Assembly (NCBI GenBank): GCA_015062115.1
Contig: SUVG01000005.1
Location: forward strand, 105,969-169,968
Origin: Elusimicrobium sp.
GTDB taxonomy: Bacteria; Elusimicrobiota; Elusimicrobia; Elusimicrobiales; Elusimicrobiaceae
DNA: 64,000 bases
Reading direction: 5' to 3'
In this document: positions 36,001 through 43,232 of the stretch, one piece after another
How positions within the stretch are numbered: the stretch's first letter is position 1
How the letters are laid out: each line of letters opens with the position of its first letter
Position numbers and translations under genes: made by a program
Notes under the pieces: generated by a model
The model's input: the letters and a program-made list of their open reading frames with translations, nothing else
Told to the model about the DNA's origin: nothing
The model's database searches: none

Positions 36001-37449
36001 ATGTTTGAATATGAATTGGAAACTTTTACCGCCACGGCTAAGCCGCGTGCTTCCACTTTAAGTTATGCAAACAGAGGCGGTTTGATGCCTAAGGCCAGTG
36101 GTAAACCGACTGGGGAATTTAAGCCGTTGCCTGATAACTTGGTGTATATGGAATCTCACCCGACCGACCCGACCAAAGCCGTTTTCTACTACGCAGACGA
36201 TATGGGCAAAGCCGTAACCCCGAAGGAAGTTCCCATGACGCGTTATCACGAACTGATGGGATCTATGAGTGCGGCTGAGAAAAATATGTTGGCCCGCGCG
36301 GGTGATTTGTATGCCGATGTAATTGGTACGGCCCGCAAAGAAAAAGAATTTGCCCGTTTGGACCAAATGGCCGAGCAATTAAATACCTTAAGAGCCCAAC
36401 GCCAACAAATTGCTTCTTCTCCCAATACCTATGTGTGGGGCGAAGGGGATAATTTTGCTCGGATTCGCCAAATAGATCAACAGATTGCGCAACTGGAAGG
36501 TCAAAGCAATATGCTGATTCGGGACATGGCTTCCAATAAATTGGGGACGGAAAGTTCACTGAGAAGTTATTTCCAAATGAACTTGAAAACACCCACCCCA
36601 ACCCGCACTGCGGCGGCGCGTCCGCAACGGTGGAAATATAACGACCGCTCCCTCATGCCCGATGTACCCAAAAATGCACAGGAAACGGGCCTGTTTGAAT
36701 TGCGATCGGACGGGCTTGTGTATATGGAACGCCACCCCACAGACCCCACCAAGGCCCTTTTCTATTATGCCGATGATGCCGGGAAGGTTTCCCCAAAAGA
36801 ATTACCGATGAAGGAATATGTCGGCTTTATGGACGATTTGACCATGCCCCAAAAAGCCAATTTGCAACACGCCGCACAAGTGTATGGCCAGGAAATTTCC
36901 GCGGCTCGTGTAAATGTCGAATACAACCGTTTGGACGCGCTTGGAAAACAACTGGGAAAATTGCGGCAGTACGAGGCATACTTGCGCAGTAAAAGCGTGG
37001 GTTCAGCCGATGACTTCAAAAAGATTAAAGAAGTACAAAAACAAATTTCTTCCCTGGAAACCGAAGCGCGCCTGACCGTGCGTGAAATGGTAGATAATAA
37101 AATGGGGACTGAAAAAACCCTGATGCAAATACTGCAATATGCGCAGGAAACGGAAGTTGCCGCAACAGCAGTCCCGCGTGCGGCAGTTACTATTTCTTCC
37201 AATGCGGAAAAAGCCCACGAACAACTGGCTTCTATCGCTAAACAAATAGGGAAATTGGAGAAAAAACGCATTTCCTTGGCACAAAAACCTTTCAGCCAAG
37301 CTATTGCCAAAGAAATTCGGGAAATCGACGACCAAATTCGCTTGTTAAGTGCGGACGGAAGCAGTGTCATTTCGCAAATGGTAAAGCAGGATATGGGAAA
37401 TCAAAGAACTTTGGAATTTTTATTTAAAGAGTGGAAGGAAGCAGTATGA
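33037..37449 (+). CDS. Giant secreted protein with four tandem ~188-residue repeats
   Basis: 1470 residues from MKIKQILVLLFLFVCSPMLA (signal peptide, cleavage near VSQ-E at about 23). Residues 25-465 are helical with HEAT-like character; a hydrophobic stretch lies at about 465-490; an Ala/Pro/Lys/Ser linker spans about 510-625. Then come four repeats starting at about 633, 820, 1007 and 1200 and a partial fifth from about 1385. Each repeat has a beta half ((S/G)LMPKA.G...NLVY.ESHPTDPTKAVFYYADD) and a coiled-coil half (LARQIK.LR...I....F..IR.ID..I..L). Repeats 2 and 3 are almost identical. I know no family for the unit. The frame upstream of 33037 starts at a TTG without support. It overlaps the next gene as ATGA. 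Confidence 0.8.
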   Translation: MKIKQILVLLFLFVCSPMLAVSQELSALEQSISAAAEKAMQNQNDETLVQLGYKMAKEKCPYDPFECTRDIIFKAEYEAGGDILQAFVCDEKENGVCLTALAFARGGIRYALEQTYWKGKPIKEVGSVVSALVTEYGVQSEKDAEMATKYFYDLLKDAHKDCDSGFSIDYGSAAHRADQRQARERKSNNCASEVAGLSAIAMLAQNATEKNEAADKIYDLLEDTYSSSAAGIVIPGCISALAVLDTQKSFSLIEKFLLDETIPTTAGDVLHSVSLSGVARGALRGVNNLRGGDSRYLNRINESFQYLDKDEARRQGHKSMEAYQAQYPQGNLLEDVGYMLGELSKENPRAQALSKKIINKANEYAIEDTHAAGRIHYPVVLGIMSGLRKHGNTFIYLPKPELLNLFYKGDWWDINEGTQRRVHYVAQQFAKQRGYTWKEPAKDPEKHERYVYNARLLNMGEVGDMVVSAVSMGALVVSLPAMAKGLAGCVRALTSRTTWMKGGKQLLDLQRKVRQRVASPSVRGARASSARPSSASAGVSSKTTVPATKAASTTGNGAPRVAATPKQKVKTPAAKPSSAAKPAASTKPTSGNAKPAAATAAEKTSAAPTRAQIESELTGPLSERVQTAQVKASSYAERSLMPKATGKQTGHYVARSDNLVYVESHPTDPTKAVFYYADDMGSVVSPKEVPMAQYDALMSSMSAAEKNMFARGQSVYSDVIATARTTREYDRLDDLARQIKNLRTKRNDIIKARPHVADDPAHFAQIRKIDSELAALQKEASRTIKDMSKNGMGNERTLAQMFEYELETFTATAKPRASTLSYANRGGLMPKASGKPTGEFKPLPDNLVYVESHPTDPTKAVFYYADDMGKAVTPKEVPMAQYDAMMSSMSAAEKNMLARAGDLYADVIGTARQEKEFTRLNDLARQIKGLRSQRADIIRAKAHVADDPAHFAQIRQIDNQISALTQEATRTIKDMSKNGMGNERTLAQMFEYELETFTATAKPRASTLSYANRGGLMPKASGKPTGEFKPLPDNLVYMESHPTDPTKAVFYYADDMGKAVTPKEVPMTRYHELMGSMSAAEKNMLARAGDLYADVIGTARKEKEFARLDQMAEQLNTLRAQRQQIASSPNTYVWGEGDNFARIRQIDQQIAQLEGQSNMLIRDMASNKLGTESSLRSYFQMNLKTPTPTRTAAARPQRWKYNDRSLMPDVPKNAQETGLFELRSDGLVYMERHPTDPTKALFYYADDAGKVSPKELPMKEYVGFMDDLTMPQKANLQHAAQVYGQEISAARVNVEYNRLDALGKQLGKLRQYEAYLRSKSVGSADDFKKIKEVQKQISSLETEARLTVREMVDNKMGTEKTLMQILQYAQETEVAATAVPRAAVTISSNAEKAHEQLASIAKQIGKLEKKRISLAQKPFSQAIAKEIREIDDQIRLLSADGSSVISQMVKQDMGNQRTLEFLFKEWKEAV
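35380..35516 (+). repeat. 137-bp exact direct repeat inside the giant gene (copy 1; copy 2 at 35944-36080)
   Basis: The two copies are identical base for base and 564 bp (188 codons) apart. They cover the end of one protein repeat and the start of the next. Identity at silent positions indicates recent duplication or gene conversion. Confidence 0.88.
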
Positions 37450-38243
37450 GCCGTTTTGTGGGAATAGTTTTGTTTGTAAGTTTGTTTTGTCTTACCGGGG
37501 TGGCAAATGCACAGGAAAATTGGACTCCGGAACAACTGGAGCGTATGGTGGCCGCCCGTGCCATTTGGGAAAAGCAACAAAAGATAGTGGATATAGTTAT
37601 TGGCAAGAATACCGCTGCGTTGGAGGAGGAACTTAAAAAAGGGTATTCTCCCAATTCATATATTTCGGGGAGTAGCCTTTTGGCCTATGCGATAGATTTT
37701 CACCGTTGGGATATGGTGTTACTCCTGTTGCGATACGGCGCTGATATCCATGCCCCTGCTGAGAAGAGGGAAACTGCTTTTTCTAATCTGTTTTTCTTGC
37801 AAATAACCTTGGAATCTGCTTTGGGACGATTGCGGAGAGACTATTATTTTTATCAGTGTTTATCAGTTGCTACACACTATGGGAGAGAGTTGAAGGTGAC
37901 TCCTAAACGGGGAAGTAATTTTTGGAACGCTTCTTCCAAGGCGTTATCGGCCCGTTATACCTGGGAGTTGGTTTCCCAGAAAAAAGTGCCCGTGGTGTGG
38001 GCGGCGGCTTTTACCAATAATATCGATTTACTCCTTGCTCTTAATTTACAAGGAGCGGATAAGCCTTACTCCCCAACGGAGAAATTGTTTAGTTTGGTGA
38101 AGGAAGACCCACAAGGTTCTTTCCCTTTCCTTCCCGCGGGGCAACAGACGACCCCTTCCTATTGGGTGAAAAAATGGGCGGCTAATGCCGAACACGCTTC
38201 CTACCAATCGGCCGATTACGAAAAAGTTCTCCAATCCTTCTAA
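37446..38243 (+). CDS. Small secreted ankyrin-like protein
   Basis: 265 residues from MSRFVGIVLFVSLFCLTGVANAQE (signal peptide, cleavage ANA-QE at residue 22). LLAYAIDFHRWDMVLLLLRYGADIHAP at about residues 77-103 fits an ankyrin repeat, and the later VVWAAAFTNNIDLLLALNLQGAD fits a second one. The rest is helical with no motif. Its ATG overlaps the stop of the giant repeat protein (ATGA), so the two are made together and both are exported; they may interact. A 15-bp inverted repeat terminator follows. Confidence 0.72.
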   Translation: MSRFVGIVLFVSLFCLTGVANAQENWTPEQLERMVAARAIWEKQQKIVDIVIGKNTAALEEELKKGYSPNSYISGSSLLAYAIDFHRWDMVLLLLRYGADIHAPAEKRETAFSNLFFLQITLESALGRLRRDYYFYQCLSVATHYGRELKVTPKRGSNFWNASSKALSARYTWELVSQKKVPVVWAAAFTNNIDLLLALNLQGADKPYSPTEKLFSLVKEDPQGSFPFLPAGQQTTPSYWVKKWAANAEHASYQSADYEKVLQSF

Positions 38244-38276
38244 TAAATATCCCCCTGTGAAAGGGGGATATTTATT
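38242..38276. terminator. Bidirectional intrinsic terminator
   Basis: AATAAATATCCCCCT-GTGA-A-AGGGGGATATTTATT, a 15-bp stem between convergent genes. Confidence 0.88.
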
Positions 38277-38286
38277 AGAAGAAAAG

Positions 38287-38910
38287 TTATTTCAATCTAT
38301 CGATTTCTTGCTGTAGATTTTCCAAAAAACGGCCTGCGTGTGCCCCGTCCATTTGTGTGTGATGAAATTGAAAAGATATGGGTAGTGTATAGCGGAACCA
38401 TTTTTTGCGGTATTTTCCCCAAATAAGAAACGGGTTGTTAAATATACCGCTATTCATGCCTACCGCTCCGTCAATTTCCGTATCCACAATGGCAGAGGTG
38501 CCGATAACCATGCAGTCTGCCGATAAGTCGCGGTCTTGGCAGGTTTGGGCTACTTGGGCAGTGTGGGTAAGGTATTCTTGATTAAAGGCATCTAAATCGG
38601 GGACAAAGAGAATATCACAGGAACTTACCTCGCCCGTTTTATTTTTCACAATCGTATTTACGGCAAGGGAGTCGTACTTTATCAGTTTTTCGCCGACGGG
38701 CAGAAGGAAAAACTCCTTCACTTGCGCGGCCGCTCGCCCGATGCAAAAGTCCAGCAACATATTCAGTTTTAGGCCCTTATTCTTGCTGATTTTAATTAAG
38801 TTGGTTATGTCGAGCGTTTTGAAAAAAGTGACCATCGGGTTAGGGGCTTTTAACCATAATTTGTACGCCATAGCGCGGGGGGTATCTTGCGGGTTTACTT
38901 CTTTCGGCAT
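38287..38910 (-). CDS. CatA-like O-acetyltransferase (chloramphenicol acetyltransferase family)
   Basis: 207 residues. The C-terminus SFQFHHTQMDGAHAGRFLENLQQEI carries the catalytic HHxxxDG motif of trimeric CAT enzymes, and GMNSGIFNNPFLIWGKYRKKWFRYTLPIS is the usual substrate-pocket region. The length is slightly below classical CatA (about 215-220). It could acetylate chloramphenicol or another small alcohol; resistance is not proven by sequence. It has a ribosome binding site CAGGAG. It lies at the edge of the accessory region, just outside the tRNA-derived repeats. Confidence 0.8.
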   Translation of the reverse strand: MPKEVNPQDTPRAMAYKLWLKAPNPMVTFFKTLDITNLIKISKNKGLKLNMLLDFCIGRAAAQVKEFFLLPVGEKLIKYDSLAVNTIVKNKTGEVSSCDILFVPDLDAFNQEYLTHTAQVAQTCQDRDLSADCMVIGTSAIVDTEIDGAVGMNSGIFNNPFLIWGKYRKKWFRYTLPISFQFHHTQMDGAHAGRFLENLQQEIDRLK

Positions 38911-38973
38911 AGAGGGCTCCTGAAGTTAAAAATGATGAAATTTAATTATATATTTTTATGTGAGGATAAACAA

Positions 38974-38996
38974 AAAACCACCTCTCGGTGGTTTTT
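38974..38996. terminator. Terminator hairpin next to a tRNA 3'-end remnant
   Basis: AACCACC-TCTC-GGTGGTT with A- and T-runs on either side. Read on the minus strand it follows the TGGGCGCACCA-like remnant at 39001-39012, as a tRNA terminator would. Confidence 0.75.
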
Positions 38997-38999
38997 ATA

Positions 39000-39434
39000 A
39001 TGGTGCGCCCAAATTCTGCTCGATACCACGACGAGCCAGTCCTTATTCGATCCCATATTTCTTATACAAAAACTACTGAACAGGATATTCAGTTAGGCCA
39101 TAGTTATGTATATTTGCATGATAAGCAAATAGTAGGCACTTTCTTTTTCAATTTCGGCAAAGATATTGAACCCACCTATGCTGTCATTGAAAACGGAACA
39201 TGGGAAAATGACCACCCATATGGAGTTATACATCGCTTAGCGGGAGACGGCTCTGTAAAAGGGATAGGGACATATTGCATCAACTGGTGCTATGAACAAT
39301 GCCACCACCTACGGGTAGACACCCATCCGGATAACCAAGTTATGCAACGGCTACTGATAAAACTGGGCTTTACGCGTTGCGGCATTATCCACGTAGTACA
39401 AGATAATATGCCACGCATTACTTTTGAAAAATAA
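39000..39434 (+). pseudogene. GNAT acetyltransferase, N-terminally truncated
   Basis: About 144 residues. The GNAT core is clear: EQDIQLGHSYVYLHDKQIVGTFFFNFG, TYAVIENGTWENDHPYGVIHRLA, GIGTYCINWCYEQCHHLRVDTHPDNQVMQRLLIKLGF, with acetyl-CoA site and C-terminal strand. The usual first 40-50 residues (helix 1 and the QW..GYP-type segment) are missing and are replaced by unrelated sequence directly after the tRNA-derived 12-mer. No ribosome binding site precedes the ATG, and a terminator hairpin lies just before it. I read it as a gene cut by the recombination that formed this boundary. Confidence 0.65.
39001..39012 (-). repeat. Short tRNA 3'-end remnant (candidate attachment site)
   Basis: On the minus strand TTGGGCGCACCA resembles the last bases of a tRNA, with CCA, followed by a terminator. 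Nine of these bases recur in the 56-bp repeats at 41519 and 51762. It may be the outer border of a second, smaller element (39001-41574). Confidence 0.4.
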
Positions 39435-39495
39435 ACGCCCACAGAATTCTCTATAGTATTCCAAATATATATGTTATGCCGGGTAGAAGGCAGGT

Positions 39496-40737
39496 TTAAA
39501 ATCTTCCTTTAAATTTAAAACCTATCGCTTCTACGGAAGATTTTATTTCTTCGTCTGTAGGATTCCCTTCGACATATGCAAATCCGGTACTTAAATCCAC
39601 CGTTACTTGTTTAACGGAATTCAAATTGCTGATTACCCTAGCTACATTGCTTTTACAATGGTTACAAGTCATTCCGTCAATTTTAAACTTAATAGCTCTG
39701 TGTTGCGTGCCTGGCACATTTTTTTTCTTCTTAAGAAACATCGTGTTGATGAAAAGCATAAGCAATATAATAGAACAAAGCACTTTAAAATAGTAAAAAC
39801 TTCCGTGGTGATGCACTGTTATGGCGAAATTGGATACATCGAACCAACTGGCAGGCAGGAAATTGTCTATAAATAGTCCCGAGGCAATAGCCCCAATAAT
39901 AAGTGTTGTTAGATAAAGCAGAAATGTTTTTCTGCCCAAAACCTTAGCTATTACCAACATGGAGGCAATATTGGCTGCCGGTCCTGCCATAAGTAATACA
40001 AGTGCTGTGCCAGGGCTCATGCCTTTCATCATTAAAGCGATAGCTATCGGAATAGAGCCGGTAGCACAAACATACATAGGGATGGATACCGCCAGTACAA
40101 GAAACATGGTCAAAATCGTATTGTTACCAAAGAGCGTAAAAAAATTATCCGGCACAAAATAAGTTATTAAACCCGCAATTATTAAACCGAGTAAAAGCAT
40201 TTTGCCGATATCTTCCATCATTTCCACATAACCGTATTGGAATATCATTTTTAATTTTCGCGTAAGAGAAACTTCTACCCGTTCTTTGTGATCCGTTTGT
40301 GCAATAGTTGCTAATGCCCTTTCATGGGAAGAAAAAGCATTGGCTGTCAATCCCGCAAAAACAGCAGTAAAACAGGCCACTATCGGGCGAATAACAGCAA
40401 AGGGAAGCCCTAGCAGAGAATATGTGGCAATAATGGAATCTATTCCTGTTTGGGGAGTAGCTATTAAAAAGGCAATTGTCGATCCCTTTGATGCCCCTTC
40501 TTTATACATTGCCATGGCAGTAGGAATTACCCCACAGGAACATAACGGTAGCGGAATTCCAAATAGCGTGGCATACAGAACGGATGTCCACTGATTTTTG
40601 GATAAATATTTTGAAAACCATTGCTGCGGCACAAGCACATGCAAAATCCCAGCAAATAAAAAACCAAGTAACAAATAAGGGGACATCGTATTAAATATTG
40701 AAAAAATAACAGTTACTACTTCTTTTATAAACTCCAT
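39496..40737 (-). CDS. SO_0444-type Cu/Zn efflux permease with C-terminal HMA domain
   Basis: 413 residues. A DUF318-type permease of about ten helices with PLPLCSCGVIPTAMAMYKEGASKGSTIAFLIATPQTGIDS (the PxCSCG motif) and the internal repeat CATGSIPIAIALMMKGMSPGTALVLLMAGPAAN. It is followed by a heavy-metal-associated domain from about residue 343 with GMTCNHCKSNV, the CxxC that binds Cu or Zn. It exports toxic metal ions across the inner membrane. It lies 11 bases downstream of a MarR regulator gene in one operon controlled by paired operators at 41211-41259. Confidence 0.87.
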   Translation of the reverse strand: MEFIKEVVTVIFSIFNTMSPYLLLGFLFAGILHVLVPQQWFSKYLSKNQWTSVLYATLFGIPLPLCSCGVIPTAMAMYKEGASKGSTIAFLIATPQTGIDSIIATYSLLGLPFAVIRPIVACFTAVFAGLTANAFSSHERALATIAQTDHKERVEVSLTRKLKMIFQYGYVEMMEDIGKMLLLGLIIAGLITYFVPDNFFTLFGNNTILTMFLVLAVSIPMYVCATGSIPIAIALMMKGMSPGTALVLLMAGPAANIASMLVIAKVLGRKTFLLYLTTLIIGAIASGLFIDNFLPASWFDVSNFAITVHHHGSFYYFKVLCSIILLMLFINTMFLKKKKNVPGTQHRAIKFKIDGMTCNHCKSNVARVISNLNSVKQVTVDLSTGFAYVEGNPTDEEIKSSVEAIGFKFKGRF

Positions 40738-40748
40738 TTCTTTCTCTC

Positions 40749-41204
40749 CTATTGTTTTTTAATCTGTTGTTTAACGTGGGCAATATATTTTTTGATAAAA
40801 TTTATCCCATTTTCTAATTCTTCTTTATTAAATTGTTTTAGAAATTTAGCATCTTGCTTATGACACATTCTATGCAAATGTTCATGTGCCACATATATGT
40901 CCTTTCCTAATGTTGTTAGACGATAATAAATTTCTTTTTTATTATTTTGGTTTGTGTAAATTTTCACAGCACCTTTGGTAATCAGTTTCCTGATTAAACG
41001 GCTTATACCTCCGCGGGTAAGATGCAGGGCGTAGGCCAATTTTGTTACATTGGGGTTTTCTATTTTTCCAATGCAATCTATACAGTGCATCTCGTTGACG
41101 GTAAAATTCTTAAGCGTTCCGTCTTGATTTTTAAATTCCATATCCATATCCGAAGCAATAGATAGGAGAGATTGTATCAGTGCATCAAACTCTTTACATG
41201 TCAT
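40749..41204 (-). CDS. MarR-family transcriptional regulator
   Basis: 151 residues. Winged helix-turn-helix: VTKLAYALHLTRGGISRLIRKLITKGAVKIYTNQNNKKEIYYRLTTLGKDIY is the recognition helix and wing of the family, flanked by dimer helices. CIDCIGKIENP and the later H..HRMCHK stretch add Cys/His residues that could sense metal; this is inference. It is the first gene of the operon with the metal permease and very likely represses it through the two operators upstream. Confidence 0.87.
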   Translation of the reverse strand: MTCKEFDALIQSLLSIASDMDMEFKNQDGTLKNFTVNEMHCIDCIGKIENPNVTKLAYALHLTRGGISRLIRKLITKGAVKIYTNQNNKKEIYYRLTTLGKDIYVAHEHLHRMCHKQDAKFLKQFNKEELENGINFIKKYIAHVKQQIKKQ

Positions 41205-41210
41205 AATATT

Positions 41211-41259
41211 TTTGTTTCCTTATCAACAATATATAATAATTTTGTTTCTGTATCAACAA
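41211..41259 (-). promoter_or_regulatory. Promoter and paired operators of the marR-permease operon
   Basis: Two near-identical sites, TTTGTTTCCTTATCAACAA (41211-41229) and TTTGTTTCTGTATCAACAA (41241-41259), each with TTGTT/AACAA arms and 30 bp apart, i.e. about three helical turns. On the minus strand they frame a promoter: TTGATA, 17 bp, TATATT. One site covers the -35 and the other lies just after the -10, a layout suited to repression by the MarR protein made from the same transcript. Confidence 0.72.
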
Positions 41260-41518
41260 AAAGAGAGGTTTTTTCTGCCAAAAGCATGTAGAAAGGACAC
41301 TATAATCTTCGAATTTGATTCTATTTTTTGTTTGGCTATCAATGGAAATATAGTGTCCAAACTCTGTCCATTCTCCGTATAGCTTATTTGCTTAATCTTG
41401 CTTATTTGGCCTAAGGATATGGCAGAAAAATTTTCTGCCATTTTTCTGCCGAGCGTTTGTATAGTTCCGGCTACATAAGATGACGTATTTGACACAGATA
41501 TTCACGTCGAAGAAAGGC
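41260..41518. other. Gene-poor right end of the small element, with repeats
   Basis: No convincing gene. An 80-codon minus-strand frame (41253-41495) runs through it but has no family resemblance. It holds GGACACTATA (41295), ATATAGTGTCC (41348) and a 33-bp sequence (41432-41464) that recurs exactly at 51343-51375. It looks like a degraded element end. Confidence 0.5.
41432..41464. repeat. 33-bp direct repeat (second copy 51343-51375)
   Basis: Exact copies near the right ends of the two adjacent elements, same orientation, 9911 bp apart. The sequence after each copy remains loosely similar (TACATAA). Confidence 0.8.
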
Positions 41519-41574
41519 AAGAAAAAACCCGCTCTCGACGGAGAACGGGTATATTTTAAGACGTGCGCCCAACA
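41519..41574. repeat. 56-bp direct repeat, left copy (attL-like)
   Basis: Identical to 51762-51817. It includes a hairpin CCCGCTCTC-GACG-GAGAACGGG and then the last 11 bases of the tRNA-Arg gene (minus orientation). The intact tRNA is at the right copy, so this one is the duplicated 3' end expected after site-specific integration. Confidence 0.88.
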
Positions 41575-42107
41575 AGCGGCGAAGTACCGACGATATAGTG
41601 TCCAAAACTCTGTCCTTGCTCCTTATACAATATCTTGCTCTTTTTGCTTATTATAGACCGAGATTTTTCAGTTCGATTTTCCTTAGTGCAAAGATTTAAG
41701 CAATGTAGATTTGCGCCATCTGCCCCACAAATTCAAAAAAGGGCAAATGCGAGAAACCCATGGGATTGGGCCTGAAAACCCGTTTGTGGGCCAATTTTGG
41801 GGCTTGTTTAACGATTCTTTCTCTTATTCACGGTAGAAATACTGGATCTCTGTGGCATAAAGCAGAACTCACTCAGGGATGTTTCCAGTTTACAGGTAGC
41901 TTTGTTGCTTTTTCTTGCCATTTTTGTCTCCTGGAAGTATAAGCATTTGCGTCATATACATTCACGCTTCTTATAGGGAGAGAAGTCAAGTTAATTAAGG
42001 CGGTGGGTTTTTATTTTATAAGCCAATTCTGTGATTTTTTAGAGAGGGTTTCAAATGTGCTACAATGGAAAAAGAAAAGAATTTATATTATTGTAGTAAG
42101 ATAAAAC
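41575..42107. other. Left end of the defence island, no confident gene
   Basis: It contains another ATATAGTGTCC copy (41593-41615) and AT-rich sequence. A 37-codon minus-strand frame (41808-41921) has a good AGGAGA ribosome binding site but no known relatives. A TGC-TACAAT extended -10 at 42058-42066 probably drives the gene at 42108. Nothing resembling an integrase or excisionase is here. Confidence 0.5.
41808..41921 (-). CDS. Possible 37-residue peptide or gene remnant
   Basis: It starts MARKSNKATCKLETSL with AGGAGACAAAA just upstream and stops after 37 codons; the sequence is basic with two cysteines. It may be the preserved start of a gene whose remainder was lost, or chance. No family recognised. 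Confidence 0.25.
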   Translation of the reverse strand: MARKSNKATCKLETSLSEFCFMPQRSSISTVNKRKNR

Positions 42108-43232
42108 ATGTCTATTTCTAGTAATCAACTAAAAGTATTAATACATTCTTATAAAACTCACTTTGCCCAATATGAACAATTGATTGTTGAGCAACCTGTG
42201 AAATATGGTTTACTAGCAAAGATTAAACAAAAAGGTAAAGTAGCAATTGGATTACAAGGGTACCAGGACAAAAAAAGGGCCAAGGAATTAGAGCAGTTAA
42301 TCAAAATGCTACATGATGAGTCTAAAAAAATTACCGAGTATTATATTGATGGAATTAAGCGTTCTCTAGAAAAATTAAAAAAACAGCAAGCTAAATCCAT
42401 CAAAGAACCGATTAAATATTTTCTATCTTGCTTAAAAAAAATTTATCAGAAAAACAAAAAAAATTCTTACAAAATTTTTGAGAAAATAAATGTTTCTCCC
42501 CAAATGCAACAAAAGTTTCAAGAAATGAGCGAGATGTTTCAAGAAATGGCCCAAATAGACATGTCAAAAAAAGAAATTGCCGGGAATACAGCTATAATCG
42601 GTACCTTAGGCACTCTTACAGCCGCAAGCGTTCCTGCGGCAGTAACTGCAACCATTGGTGCTGTAGCCACGGCATCCACGGGAACTGCTATTTCTTCACT
42701 ATCTGGAGCTGCTGCAACCAATGCAAATATAGATTGGTTAGGGGGAGGAAGCATTGCCAGTGGCGGTGGTGGAGTTGCTTTAGGATCGGCAGTATTGGGT
42801 GGGATTCAAATAGGAGCCACCGGAGGAATTGCTTTATTAGCAACTGGGTTGTTCATTTCAAGTTATTATTCTAATCAGTTAACCAAATCCACAAAGCGTG
42901 CAGCAGAAATTGTTACACAAATAAAAAGTATTGAAGCACATTGGCCATTATTGGAAGGACAGATTGCTAGGATTAAAGAACTGATAGACGTAACAAGCAA
43001 ATTATTCACTTGTGCCCAAAAAAATGTAGATATCCTTCAAATAAACATATTAAATTTCAATATTGAAAATAAAAAAGACGTCGAGATTTTTCAGAAAACT
43101 GCAATTTTAGTTAAGGCACTAATTGATATTATTCAAATTCCTTTATTTGATAAAAACGGGGCTTTGTCCGTTAATGGAACTGATATCTTAAAAGCCTCGT
43201 ACAAAGTAATAGAGAATAACAAATTGATATGA
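42108..43232 (+). CDS. Coiled-coil protein with central glycine-rich membrane region; candidate effector of an undescribed two-gene system
   Basis: 374 residues. Residues 1-155 are highly charged, Lys-rich helices (coiled coil likely). Residues about 160-253 form a long Gly/Ala/Ser/Thr-rich hydrophobic region with glycine-zipper character: AISSLSGAAATN, then WLGGGSIASGGGGVALGSAVLGG and a final hydrophobic helix (GGIALLATGLFISSYY). Residues 255-374 are again helical. I recall similar LSGAAATNA.....LGGG motifs from uncharacterised bacterial membrane proteins but cannot check. It overlaps the next gene as ATGA, so the two act together. It has an AT-rich composition. A pore-forming or membrane-damaging role in defence is inference. 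Confidence 0.7.
   Translation: MSISSNQLKVLIHSYKTHFAQYEQLIVEQPVKYGLLAKIKQKGKVAIGLQGYQDKKRAKELEQLIKMLHDESKKITEYYIDGIKRSLEKLKKQQAKSIKEPIKYFLSCLKKIYQKNKKNSYKIFEKINVSPQMQQKFQEMSEMFQEMAQIDMSKKEIAGNTAIIGTLGTLTAASVPAAVTATIGAVATASTGTAISSLSGAAATNANIDWLGGGSIASGGGGVALGSAVLGGIQIGATGGIALLATGLFISSYYSNQLTKSTKRAAEIVTQIKSIEAHWPLLEGQIARIKELIDVTSKLFTCAQKNVDILQINILNFNIENKKDVEIFQKTAILVKALIDIIQIPLFDKNGALSVNGTDILKASYKVIENNKLI

Noticed and set aside
35380..36080. Repeat spacing in the giant gene suggested a CRISPR or tandem DNA array
   Set aside because: The period of 564 bp is in frame and encodes a repeated protein unit; there are no short identical repeats with spacers.
41253..41495. Minus-strand 80-codon frame at the edge of the small element
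   Set aside because: No ribosome binding site or family match; it reads through the repeat motifs and is not conserved in frame in the sister copy near 51343.
41760..41942. 60-codon plus-strand frame in the left island end
   Set aside because: Aromatic- and Cys-rich product without ribosome binding site; it overlaps a better small frame on the other strand.
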